Assembly: GCA_905236545.1 (NCBI GenBank)
Contig: CAJOQO010000312.1
Location: 1 to 14,425, forward strand
DNA length: 14,425 nucleotides
Source of the DNA: an uncultured Lachnospiraceae bacterium
GTDB lineage: Bacteria; Bacillota; Clostridia; Lachnospirales; Lachnospiraceae
Reading direction: 5' to 3'
Part shown: in pieces, positions 1 through 6,920 of the stretch
Position numbering within the stretch: the first letter of the stretch is position 1
Layout of the letters: every line of letters begins with the position of its first letter
Made by a program: the position numbers and the translations under genes
The notes under the pieces: model-generated
What the model saw: the letters and a program-made list of their open reading frames with translations, nothing else
Databases searched by the model: none
Told to the model about the DNA's origin: nothing

Positions 1-200
1 ACCCTGCGGCACACAGAAGGGTCTGCTTAGTGCTGCTCCGTTCCCGGCCTGACACGGTTCACAGAGATCTGTTGCGCAGGACCCAGATGTCAACACCGCT
101 TATGAAGCGCTGCTCCACAGACAAGAAGCCTCGGCTCGGCATCACCCCTGCTGTAGCGGATTGCAGGTACAGGGCACCGCTATCTCCCCGGCTGCACGGT
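1..200 (-). ncRNA. ffs: Signal recognition particle RNA (SRP RNA, Gram-positive large type), 3' end cut off by window edge
   Basis: Read on the minus strand, this stretch matches the SRP RNA that scaffolds Ffh for co-translational protein targeting. The Alu-domain signature is present: GGTGCCCTG followed by the conserved block TGCAATCCGCTACAGCAGGG (plus positions 146-165), as in Bacillus and Clostridium SRP RNAs. The S-domain core (plus 26-55) contains TCAGGCCGGGAACGGAGCAGC, broken here after TCAGGCCGGGAACGGAGCAG, with the GGAA tetraloop and the asymmetric AGCAGCA loop that bind the Ffh M domain. The 5' end is placed near position 200 from the promoter at 207-235. Family members of this type are about 265-275 nt, so roughly 70 nt, including the strand that closes the Alu stem, lie beyond position 1. 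Open reading frames overlapping this region are not genes. Identification rests on recalled conserved motifs, not on a covariance search. Confidence 0.93.
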
Positions 201-206
201 ATTGTT

Positions 207-235
207 ACTATAACGAGTTCAGACGCATTTGTCAA
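207..235 (-). promoter_or_regulatory. Promoter of the SRP RNA gene
   Basis: On the minus strand there is a perfect -35 TTGACA (plus 230-235), a 17-nt spacer and a -10 TATAGT (plus 207-212, 5 of 6 matches). Transcription would start near position 200, just before the conserved start of the SRP RNA. This is a strong housekeeping (sigma-A type) promoter. Confidence 0.87.
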
Positions 236-379
236 ATTCAAATCTTCACCGCCTCATTCCCTGAAAGACCACGCCATTTTGCCTCGAAGAAAGCCGCCTT
301 TTATGCCGCGCTCTGTCGGTGTATGATAGGGATGAATATTGGCAGGAAAGGGGAAAAGCGATTGGCAGGGAAAGCGCCT

Positions 380-423
380 CGCCGGAGTGTTGCTTCGCCG
401 GAGCGCTGCCCGCCGGAGCGCTG
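380..423. repeat. Three imperfect direct copies of CGCCGGAGCGCTG
   Basis: Copies lie at 380-392 (CGCCGGAGTGTTG, two differences), 396-408 and 411-423 (both CGCCGGAGCGCTG). They are spaced 16 and 15 nt apart and end just before the ribosome binding site of the cobO-like gene. The role is unknown; a small tandem expansion or a repeated protein-binding site are both possible. The rest of 236-379 shows no gene and no convincing plus-strand promoter; the best -10-like hexamer is TATGAT at 322-327, without a matching -35. Confidence 0.7.
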
Positions 424-441
424 ATGATTGGAGGGAAAGCA

Positions 442-972
442 ATGACTGAAACGGGTTTGATCCATGTCTACTACGGAGATGGAAAGGGGAAGACCACCTG
501 CGGGATGGGACTTTGCTGCCGGGCGGCCGGCGCCGGTCTCAGGGTACTGGTTTTTCAGTTTATGAAGGATGGGCGCGGAAACGAACGACAGTTCCTGGAG
601 AAGGATCCGAATATCGTGTTTGCCGGTAACCGGCGGAGTGTCTGCTTCAGCTTTCAGATGAGCGGGCCGCAGAAGGAAGAGGAACGGGCATACTACAGGA
701 AGATGGCTGCAGCGATCCGGGAGCGCCTGAGGCAGGAGCCATTTGACGTGCTGTTTCTGGATGAAGCGCTGTATGCGGTGTCCTGCGGGCTTCTGGAGGA
801 ATCTGTTCTGACAGACCTTCTGGACAACCGGCCAGAGCGGCTTGAGGTGATTCTGACCGGGGGAACGCTTCCGGAAGCGATCCGTGAACGTGCGGACTAT
901 CTTTCCCGGATCAGCAAGGAAAAGCATCCCTATGACAGGGGAATCGGAGCGAGAAACGGGATCGAGTTCTGA
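442..972 (+). CDS. cobO: BtuR/CobO family corrinoid adenosyltransferase homologue
   Basis: A P-loop protein of 176 residues, the usual size for CobA/CobO/BtuR enzymes, which transfer the adenosyl group of ATP to cob(I)alamin or cob(I)yrinic acid a,c-diamide. Visible features are the family Walker A G-D-G-K-G-K-T-T (residues 12-19), the VFQFMKDG strand after it (37-44), a Walker B-like VLFLDEAL (103-110) and the C-terminal KHPYDRGIGARNGIEF block (161-176) typical of the family. One departure: the usual TGR after the strand at 135-139 reads TGG here (residues 139-141). The ATG at 442 is chosen because GGAGGG (430-435) sits 6 nt upstream; an in-frame ATG at 424 has no such site. It lies 137 nt before the yqeC-mocA fusion on the same strand. 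No other cobalamin gene is in the window, so a classical role in B12 assembly is inferred from family only. Confidence 0.85.
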   Translation: MTETGLIHVYYGDGKGKTTCGMGLCCRAAGAGLRVLVFQFMKDGRGNERQFLEKDPNIVFAGNRRSVCFSFQMSGPQKEEERAYYRKMAAAIRERLRQEPFDVLFLDEALYAVSCGLLEESVLTDLLDNRPERLEVILTGGTLPEAIRERADYLSRISKEKHPYDRGIGARNGIEF

Positions 973-1062
973 CCGGCGCTGTATGCATGAGTGTTGATGA
1001 AAGACAGTACTCTGACACGGATCAATGGCACAGACAGAACAGAGACCGAAGAGGATGGAAAA

Positions 1063-1083
1063 GGGCAGAAGCACCTTCTGCCC
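1063..1083 (+). other. Strong hairpin in the cobO / yqeC-mocA intergenic region
   Basis: GGGCAGAAG (1063-1071) pairs perfectly with CTTCTGCCC (1075-1083) around a 3-nt loop. No T-tract follows, so it is not a standard terminator. It ends 26 nt before the ATG of the fusion gene and could stabilise the mRNA or affect initiation. The rest of 973-1109 shows nothing recognisable. Confidence 0.6.
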
Positions 1084-1109
1084 CGGGCATCATGAGATGG
1101 GAGAGGAAC

Positions 1110-2399
1110 ATGGCATATGTGATCACTGCGGTGGGTGCGGGTGGAAAGACGACATGGCTGAGGAAACGGGGACAGGAGTATCTGCGCCGGGGGAAGCGGA
1201 CTGCGCTCACCACGACCACGCATATCTGGCCGGATCGCACAGAAGAGATGCAGAGGTGCAGATTTCCGGAGAAAGACGCAATTGCCGGAGCGCCGTTTTC
1301 CCGGGATGGCAGGGAGCAATCGGCTCTTTCCGATGACATGGCCAGGGCAGGCTTCACGGCGGGAATTCCGGACTGTTATGGAATCAGGGAAGATTCCGGA
1401 AAACTGTCCTGGCCGGGGGATGAAGAATACACACGGATCTGTGAGCGCTATGATGTCGTTCTGGTGGAGGGGGACGGAAGCCACTGCATGCCGATGAAGA
1501 TCCCGGGGCTTCATGAGCCTGTCATACCGGAGAATACGGATGAGATTGCAGTGATCATGGGAGCCCACGCGATCGGGCGGAGAGTGGATGTGGTATGTCA
1601 GCGCTATGGGGAGAAAGCCGCTGAGAGGGATGCTGCGCCGTCTTACGCCGGGGAGGCTGCTGCAGGGGAGCTTTACGCCGGGGGTGCTGCTGCAGGGGAG
1701 CCTTACGGCGGCGATGCGATTGTGACGGAAAGGATGCTGGAGGAGACTGCACGAAGATACTATATGGAACCGCTTGCAAAACGTTTTCCGGGATCGAAGA
1801 TCACTTATGTGCTCAGCCGGATGCCTGAGGAAAACATCAGGATCGCCGGGGTTGTGATGGCTTCCGGCTTCGGGAGAAGATACGGCGGCAATAAGCTGGT
1901 GGATCTTTATGCGGAGAAGCCTCTGTACCGGCATACGCTGGAGCACGTCTGCGGGGCGCTGGGAAAAGAAAACACGGTTGTTGTAACGCAGTATGATCAG
2001 ATCATCAATGAAGTCCGGAAGGAGGGTGTCGCCGCCCTCATGAACGGCCGGGCCGGGGAGGGAATCGCAGCGTCGATCCGGCTGGGGACGAAATGGGCCC
2101 TGGATCTCGGAGCGGACGCGGTGATCTTTTTTGCCGCGGATATGCCGAATCTACCGGAGGAGGAGATCCGCAGGTATGCCGGACAGTTTGCCGGGAGCGG
2201 GAAAGCATATGGGTGCATGGAATTCGGAAAGGAACATACCTGCACGAACCCGGGCTCATTTCGCCTGAAGGAGAGCGCAGAAAAACTCCTGCAGCTTGAT
2301 GGCGATCGGGGAGCGATGCGAATCATGAAGCAGGAGCCCTGGAATACGTACTATTATCAGATCCCCGCTGAGTATGCGGAGGATATCGATGTCAGGTGA
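1110..2399 (+). CDS. yqeC: YqeC-MocA fusion: selenium-dependent Mo-hydroxylase accessory protein joined to molybdopterin nucleotidyltransferase
   Basis: Residues 1 to about 240 match YqeC, a P-loop protein linked to selenium-dependent molybdenum hydroxylases: VGAGGKTT (8-15), TTTTHIW (34-40), VVLVEGDGS (116-124) and HEPVIP (135-140). Residues 245-429 form a MocA/YgfJ-type nucleotidyltransferase that would join a nucleotide (CTP in MocA) to molybdopterin: A-S-G-F-G-R-R-Y-G-G-N-K (251-262), AADMP (342-346) and a terminal DIDV. These are separate genes (yqeC, mocA/ygfJ) in E. coli. Within the YqeC part, residues 179-203 are a 10-residue repeat rich in Ala, Gly and Glu. Start: ATG 1110 with GGGAGAGG (1099-1106) upstream and the P-loop right after it; the frame is open back to 987, but that start has no ribosome binding site. 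The 3' end overlaps the convergent ade gene by 8 bp. YqeC's biochemical activity is not firmly known. Confidence 0.9.
   Translation: MAYVITAVGAGGKTTWLRKRGQEYLRRGKRTALTTTTHIWPDRTEEMQRCRFPEKDAIAGAPFSRDGREQSALSDDMARAGFTAGIPDCYGIREDSGKLSWPGDEEYTRICERYDVVLVEGDGSHCMPMKIPGLHEPVIPENTDEIAVIMGAHAIGRRVDVVCQRYGEKAAERDAAPSYAGEAAAGELYAGGAAAGEPYGGDAIVTERMLEETARRYYMEPLAKRFPGSKITYVLSRMPEENIRIAGVVMASGFGRRYGGNKLVDLYAEKPLYRHTLEHVCGALGKENTVVVTQYDQIINEVRKEGVAALMNGRAGEGIAASIRLGTKWALDLGADAVIFFAADMPNLPEEEIRRYAGQFAGSGKAYGCMEFGKEHTCTNPGSFRLKESAEKLLQLDGDRGAMRIMKQEPWNTYYYQIPAEYAEDIDVR
1643..1716 (+). repeat. 30-bp in-frame tandem repeat inside yqeC-mocA (two full copies and a partial third)
   Basis: Units start at 1643, 1673 and 1703. 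Units 1 and 2 share the core TTACGCCGGGG or TTACGCCGGGGG followed by GCTGCTGCAGGGGAG, with few differences; the third stops after about 14 nt. The period is a multiple of three, giving residues YAGEAAAGEL, YAGGAAAGEP and YGGDA. It lies between VVCQRYGEK and AIVTERML of the YqeC domain, so it looks like a loop insertion that tolerates length change. Confidence 0.88.
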
Positions 2400-4179
2400 A
2401 AACGGCGCCGGAGGAACGATGCAGCTTGCCTGCCTGTTCCTCCTCGATTGGTACGAAGTCGAAGGAAGCTACATCGAACAGACCGCGCGTTGAGATCTTG
2501 AGTTCCGGAATGACGATCAGGCTCATGAAGCAGAGTGTCATGATCGGTTCCACATCATGGCTGACGCCGAGTCTTTCATACGCGGTATCGTGCAGCACCT
2601 TCAGCTGCTCTGCGACTTCCTCTCCGGACAGGTCGCTCATCAGGCCGGCGATCGGAAGCGGAAGAGAAGCGATCACCTCACCGTTTTCCACCAGGACGAA
2701 GCCGCCCTCCTGCTCGATCAGCGCATGAACCGCAGCATAGATCTCTTCATTGCTGACACCTACGCAGATTATGTTGTGGGAGTCATGGGCTACCGACAGC
2801 GCGACCGCGCCCCTTTTGATTCCATAGTCCTTCAGGAGGCCGAGTCCGATCTTTCCGGTATTGTGATGCCGCTCAATCACGACGATCTTCGCGATGTCCT
2901 GTTCCGGATCGAAGATGAAATCTCCCTCCGGATCCCGTCTGACCGTGACAGATGCCTTCTTTGTCGTGACTCCGTCCTTCACCATTCCGATCGCTTTTAC
3001 ATGATCGCTGTTCAGGTGCATCTTCAGCTGATCCACTGTAAATGGCTTGACATGCATGGAGCCGCGCACGGAGTAGATCGCAGTCTTTTCATAGGCGGGC
3101 AGGTAGATTCCGTTTTCGGCAACCTTCTTTCCTTCGATAAAGACGGCCTGCGCCCTGAAATCCTCCAGATTGTTGAACAGAACAATATCGGCTCTCTTTC
3201 CGGGAGCGATTCCTCCGCGATCTTCGAGCTTATAGCACTCAGCGGCGTTCAGCGTCGCCATGCAGACAGCCATGACCGGGTCGATTCCCGCCCTGACAAG
3301 CATCCTCAGATGGTTGTCGATATGACCTTCTTCGAAGATGGTCTTCGGCTGCCGGTCATCGGAGCACAGCAGGCAGCGCTTATAATTGTATGGCGTGATC
3401 GCGGGGATCAGATACTGCAGATCGTGGCAGGCGGAACCGTCCCGAAGCTGGACATACATGCCCCGCTGGAGGCGTTCCGTCATCTCCTTGACCGTGGAGC
3501 ATTCGTGGTCGGTCTTAACGCCTGCGGCGGAATATGCGTTCAGTTCAGGCCCGGTGACCGCGGGAGAGTGTCCGTCGATGATCTTGTTCATGTTCATGGC
3601 GACGAGGATCTTATTCAGATCATCATCTTCTTTGTTCAGGATACCGGGATAATTCATGAACTCTCCCAGTCCGGGGACATGGCGGTCTCCCATCGGCCAC
3701 TGCATGTCGAACGCGTTGACAATCGCTCCTGAATCTTCGACCGGCGTAGCCGGCACACAGCTGGGGATCATATACCTCACGGACAGCTCCGTTTTTTCCG
3801 CGGCACGGATCATATAGCTGAAGCCTTCCAGCCCATAGACATTGACGATCTCATGCGGATCGGCGATGACTGTCGTGGTGCCGCATGGAACAACCATACG
3901 TCCGAACTCCTCGGGGGAGGTATAGGTGGATTCGATGTGAATATGGGCGTCGATCAGGCCTGGCGCCGCATAGGCGCCCTCCGCGTCATATTCTTCCTGT
4001 CCATGGTAGTTTTCTCCGAATCCGATGATGCGACCGTCAATGATCGCGATGGAGTCCTCCCGGACAGTTCCGGAATAGACGTCCACAACCTTACAATGAT
4101 GAATGACAAGATCCGCCGGAATTCTGTGCATGGCTGCGTCGATCATCCGGCCAAGTGTCCGTTTATCCATATGTTCCAT
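2392..4179 (-). CDS. ade: Adenine deaminase (adenine to hypoxanthine + ammonia)
   Basis: A 595-residue amidohydrolase matching bacterial Ade/AdeC throughout, about the family length (E. coli Ade 588). Metal-site motifs: DAHIHIE with H79 and H81, DGHSPAV with H204, TDHE with H225 and CSDD with D274/D275. The C-terminal Ade-specific domain carries VAHDSHN (464-470), MSDLSGEEV (514-522) and the closing IPELKIS...GLFD...FDFV. It is a cytosolic purine-salvage or catabolic step that feeds hypoxanthine to a hydroxylase such as the XdhABC encoded nearby. Start: minus-strand ATG at 4179 preceded by AGGAGG (plus 4187-4192) with 7-nt spacing. It is the only CDS on the minus strand, divergent from hyuA and convergent (8-bp overlap) with yqeC-mocA, so it is transcribed independently. 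No terminator was seen at its 3' end. Confidence 0.96.
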   Translation of the reverse strand: MEHMDKRTLGRMIDAAMHRIPADLVIHHCKVVDVYSGTVREDSIAIIDGRIIGFGENYHGQEEYDAEGAYAAPGLIDAHIHIESTYTSPEEFGRMVVPCGTTTVIADPHEIVNVYGLEGFSYMIRAAEKTELSVRYMIPSCVPATPVEDSGAIVNAFDMQWPMGDRHVPGLGEFMNYPGILNKEDDDLNKILVAMNMNKIIDGHSPAVTGPELNAYSAAGVKTDHECSTVKEMTERLQRGMYVQLRDGSACHDLQYLIPAITPYNYKRCLLCSDDRQPKTIFEEGHIDNHLRMLVRAGIDPVMAVCMATLNAAECYKLEDRGGIAPGKRADIVLFNNLEDFRAQAVFIEGKKVAENGIYLPAYEKTAIYSVRGSMHVKPFTVDQLKMHLNSDHVKAIGMVKDGVTTKKASVTVRRDPEGDFIFDPEQDIAKIVVIERHHNTGKIGLGLLKDYGIKRGAVALSVAHDSHNIICVGVSNEEIYAAVHALIEQEGGFVLVENGEVIASLPLPIAGLMSDLSGEEVAEQLKVLHDTAYERLGVSHDVEPIMTLCFMSLIVIPELKISTRGLFDVASFDFVPIEEEQAGKLHRSSGAVFT

Positions 4180-4214
4180 ATGACAACCTCCTGTTCTGAC
4201 AGTATTCCGCCTTC

Positions 4215-4234
4215 ATCTGCGGGGCAGATCCCCG
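4215..4234 (-). promoter_or_regulatory. Overlapping, mutually exclusive small hairpins in the ade leader
   Basis: Two inverted repeats share bases: ATCTGC-GGG-GCAGAT (4215-4229) and CGGGG-CAGAT-CCCCG (4220-4234). Only one can form at a time in the ade 5' leader, 36-55 nt upstream of the start codon. This resembles a small attenuation switch but could be chance. No known purine riboswitch core was recognised here. Confidence 0.35.
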
Positions 4235-4334
4235 ATCATCTATACAGATTCTACAACAGGACAGGGCGGGCAACAAGACTGCTTTCGCCAATTCTGTCAG
4301 AGATTATGAGGAACAGAGGCATTTTTTCTCCATG

Positions 4335-4394
4335 TTGCAAAAGAAAAGGACGGATGATAAACTGGATTCAACAGCAAAATGGAATATGTATAAA
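4335..4394 (+). promoter_or_regulatory. Candidate promoter region for hyuA
   Basis: This is an AT-rich part of the 255-nt ade/hyuA divergent spacer (4180-4434). Candidate 1: TTGCAA (4335-4340), 17-nt spacer, TAAACT (4358-4363). Candidate 2: TTCAAC (4367-4372), 16-nt spacer, TATAAA (4389-4394, 5 of 6). Both are moderate matches. No good ade promoter was found on the other strand. Confidence 0.4.
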
Positions 4395-4434
4395 CAGGAA
4401 CGTTTTTACGGTGTAAATGCGCAGGAGGTGTGAT

Positions 4435-5814
4435 ATGATCCTGATAAAGAACGGCACGCTTGTTTCTCCCGACGGATGCCGGAGGGCGGATCTGCTGGCT
4501 GACGAAGGGAAGATCGTGAAAATCGCCGGGCGGATCGAAGCGCCGGAGGGATGTGAGGTAAAGGATGCGGCAGGGATGCTGGTCTTTCCTGGATTTATAG
4601 ATGCGCATACGCATTTTGACCTGCATGTGGCCGGGACGGTTACGATTGATGACTTCGCATCGGGAACAAAGGCTGCCGTCGCGGGCGGAACAACGACGAT
4701 CATCGATTTCGGGACGGCTTATCCCGGTGAGACCCTGAATGAGGGGCTGGATAACTGGTTCCGGAAGGCGGAGGCGGGATGCTCGTGCGACTATGGCTTC
4801 CACCAGACGATCACGGAATGGAATGAAGCGATATCCGCCGAGATCCCGGATATGATCGGGCGGGGAGCGAGTACATTCAAGATTTACATGACGTATGACA
4901 CGCAGATCGATGACGCGACGATTCTGAAGGTTCTGCAGAGACTGAAGGAATGCGGGACAACGACAGGCTGCCACTGTGAAAACAGCGGGCTGATCGACAC
5001 CCTGCGCGAGGAGTATTCTTCCGACCCGGAGAAGAAGAGGGCGGTGAGCTCGCATTATCTGACAAGGCCTGACAGCGCGGAGGCAGAGGCGATCGGAAGA
5101 TACTGCTATCTGGCTGAAGTGGCGGATGAGCCGGTGATCGATGTCCACCTGACCTGTGCAAAAGGACTGGATGAGATCCGTGCCGCGAGGGCGCGGGGGC
5201 AGAAGGTGTATGTGGAGACCTGTCCGCAGTATCTTGTGATGGATGACTCCCTTTATGAGAGAGAACCCTTTGAGGAAGCCTCCAGATATGTCTGTGCGCC
5301 CCCGCTGAGAAAGAAGTCTGACCAGGATGCTCTGTGGAAGGCGATCAGGGATGGCGAGATCCAGACGGTGTCGACGGATCATTGTTCCTTTACCACAGAG
5401 CAGAAGCGGCTCGGAAAGGAAGATTTCAGGAAGATTCCGGGAGGGATGCCGGGTGTTGAACTGAGAGGCCCGGTGATGTATTCGGAGGGTGTCGCGAAAG
5501 GGCGGATCAGCGTGGAGAAGATGTGTGAGGTGCTGTGCGGGAATCCGGCGAGACTCTATGGAATGTATCCGCAAAAGGGGACTCTCTCGGTCGGATCCGA
5601 CGCGGATATCGTGATTCTGGATCCGTCTGCACATCGGCTGGTGAGCGTGGAGACACAGGTTTCCAGATGTGATTACGCGCCGCTTGAGGGGATGGAGCTC
5701 TCCTGCGCGATCGCTGCGGTTTATCTCAGGGGAACCCTGGTCGCTGAGGATGGAAGGGTTGTATGTGAGAACCAGGGCCGTTACGTGAAACGCGGACTGC
5801 CGGAATACTTCTGA
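4435..5814 (+). CDS. hyuA: Dihydropyrimidinase/D-hydantoinase family cyclic amidohydrolase (HyuA/YgeZ-like)
   Basis: A 459-residue amidohydrolase close in size to E. coli HyuA/YgeZ (461). It would open a cyclic amide ring (dihydropyrimidine, hydantoin or a purine-derived ring). The binuclear metal site is complete: H58 and H60 in DAHTHFD, the carboxylated lysine K149 in STFKIYMTYD, H180 in GCHCEN, H238 in VHLTC and D315 in STDHCSF. The tail SVGSDADIVILDP (385-397) is the family's beta-sandwich return. Start ATG 4435 has AGGAGG (4423-4428) at 6-nt spacing; an in-frame upstream start at 4417 would lie inside this region and is less likely. It heads the plus-strand run hyuA-yqeB-xdhABC. In E. 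coli this gene sits with ygeW, ygeX, ygeY, yqeB, yqeC and mocA, which supports a purine-catabolic role rather than pyrimidine use. The substrate is not proven. Confidence 0.92.
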   Translation: MILIKNGTLVSPDGCRRADLLADEGKIVKIAGRIEAPEGCEVKDAAGMLVFPGFIDAHTHFDLHVAGTVTIDDFASGTKAAVAGGTTTIIDFGTAYPGETLNEGLDNWFRKAEAGCSCDYGFHQTITEWNEAISAEIPDMIGRGASTFKIYMTYDTQIDDATILKVLQRLKECGTTTGCHCENSGLIDTLREEYSSDPEKKRAVSSHYLTRPDSAEAEAIGRYCYLAEVADEPVIDVHLTCAKGLDEIRAARARGQKVYVETCPQYLVMDDSLYEREPFEEASRYVCAPPLRKKSDQDALWKAIRDGEIQTVSTDHCSFTTEQKRLGKEDFRKIPGGMPGVELRGPVMYSEGVAKGRISVEKMCEVLCGNPARLYGMYPQKGTLSVGSDADIVILDPSAHRLVSVETQVSRCDYAPLEGMELSCAIAAVYLRGTLVAEDGRVVCENQGRYVKRGLPEYF

Positions 5815-5913
5815 CGCTGCCGGCAGGTGCAGGGGCGGATGGTGAAAACAGATCCGATTCAGCCGTTAACAGATCGCATACAGCCGGAAAACAGGGGATG
5901 GGAGGATGTTTCA

Positions 5914-6825
5914 GTGGTTACGGACCAATTGGTGATCGTGCGCGGGGGCGGTGATATCGCAACCGGAACGATATGGGCGCTCAGAAGGGCCGGGTATCCG
6001 GTCCTGATTCTGGAGAGCAGTCATCCGAGTTCGATCCGGAGGACGGTCTCTCTGTCCGAGGCGGTCTACGAAGGAAGCGCCAGTGTAGAGGATCTGACGG
6101 TTCATCTTGCCGGGAACCTGGATGAGGCACAGTACCTTCTGTTCCAGGATCAGATTGCGATTATGGCTGACCCGGATGGCAGAGCGATCCGTGAGATCAT
6201 CGACTCGGAGGAAAAGTACAGTGAGTGGGATACGGGCCTGACCACACTGGAGGGAGGAGGGAGACATCTTTTCCTGACAGCTGTGGTGGATGCGATCCTT
6301 GCGAAGAAGAATACCGGAACGACGAAGGACATGGCTCCGTTTGTGATCGCTCTTGGACCCGGATTTACCGCGGGGGTTGACTGTGATGTGGTGATCGAGA
6401 CCATGCGGGGGCACCGGCTGGCAAGACCTGTGACGGAAGGGAGCGCGGCTCCGGACACCGGGATTCCCGGCATGATTGCCGGCCATGCCGCTGACCGCGT
6501 GCTTCACAGCCCCGCCGAAGGCGTGGTTCACAGCATCGCCCGGATCGGCGATATCGTTCAGGAGGGGCAGGTGATCTGCACGGTAGAGCCTTCCCGCGGA
6601 GGGCCTTCTTTTGAGGTAAGGGCTCCTTTTACAGGTCTTTTGAGAGGCATGATCCGGGACGGCTGCCAGGTAACGGAGAACTTCAAGATCGCTGATGTCG
6701 ATCCGAGGCAGTCGGAGCGGGAAAACTGTTATACGATCTCCGACAAAGCCCGGGCGATCGGAGGCGCTGTGGTACAGGAGCTGACAGGCTTTGCCGCGCG
6801 TGCGGCAGTGGATGAGACCTGGTAG
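5914..6825 (+). CDS. yqeB: YqeB (EF2563-type) selenium-dependent molybdenum hydroxylase system protein
   Basis: A 303-residue protein matching the YqeB family, whose members co-occur with selenium-dependent molybdenum hydroxylases, YqeC and orphan SelD. Its exact biochemical role is unknown. Visible blocks: an N-terminal Rossmann-like VIVRGGGDIATGTI (7-20), SSIRRTVSLSEAVYEG (39-54), VDAILAKKN (125-133), IALGPGFTAGVDCDVVIETMRGH (145-167, broken here as IALGPGFTAG and VIETMRGH), GSAAPDTGIPG (176-186) and the C-terminal DPRQ...CYTISDKARAIGGAV (263-286). A GTG start at 5914 is preferred: GGGAGGA (5900-5906) lies 7 nt upstream and the family N-terminus begins right there. The frame extends back to GTG 5827, but those starts have poor binding sites. 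Residues 88-120 appear longer than in relatives I recall. It lies 99 nt after hyuA and 95 nt before xdhA, likely co-transcribed. Confidence 0.9.
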   Translation: MVTDQLVIVRGGGDIATGTIWALRRAGYPVLILESSHPSSIRRTVSLSEAVYEGSASVEDLTVHLAGNLDEAQYLLFQDQIAIMADPDGRAIREIIDSEEKYSEWDTGLTTLEGGGRHLFLTAVVDAILAKKNTGTTKDMAPFVIALGPGFTAGVDCDVVIETMRGHRLARPVTEGSAAPDTGIPGMIAGHAADRVLHSPAEGVVHSIARIGDIVQEGQVICTVEPSRGGPSFEVRAPFTGLLRGMIRDGCQVTENFKIADVDPRQSERENCYTISDKARAIGGAVVQELTGFAARAAVDETW

Positions 6826-6920
6826 TGGTTTCTGCCTGGGCGATTGCCGTGGACATGTTCAGGGGAAAGCGGTTTTACAGTACCTGACGGACTGGTCATT
6901 CATTTGGAAGGAAACAGCTT

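Noticed and set aside
30..442. Small open frames on both strands over the left end
   Set aside because: They overlap the SRP RNA and its promoter, have no ribosome binding sites and resemble no protein.
2557..3732. Plus-strand open frame of 391 codons inside ade
   Set aside because: It is antisense to a clearly conserved adenine deaminase; the long frame is a by-product of GC-rich codon usage.
4180..4434. Purine riboswitch in the ade/hyuA spacer
   Set aside because: None of the conserved purine aptamer core could be found on either strand.
4297..5634. Minus-strand open frame of 445 codons opposite hyuA
   Set aside because: Opposite strand carries all hydantoinase motifs; this frame has Arg/His-rich shadow composition and no family motif.
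5817..5826. Palindrome CTGCCGGCAG after hyuA
   Set aside because: Ten-base perfect palindrome with no loop and no T-tract; too short in a GC-rich genome to support a function.
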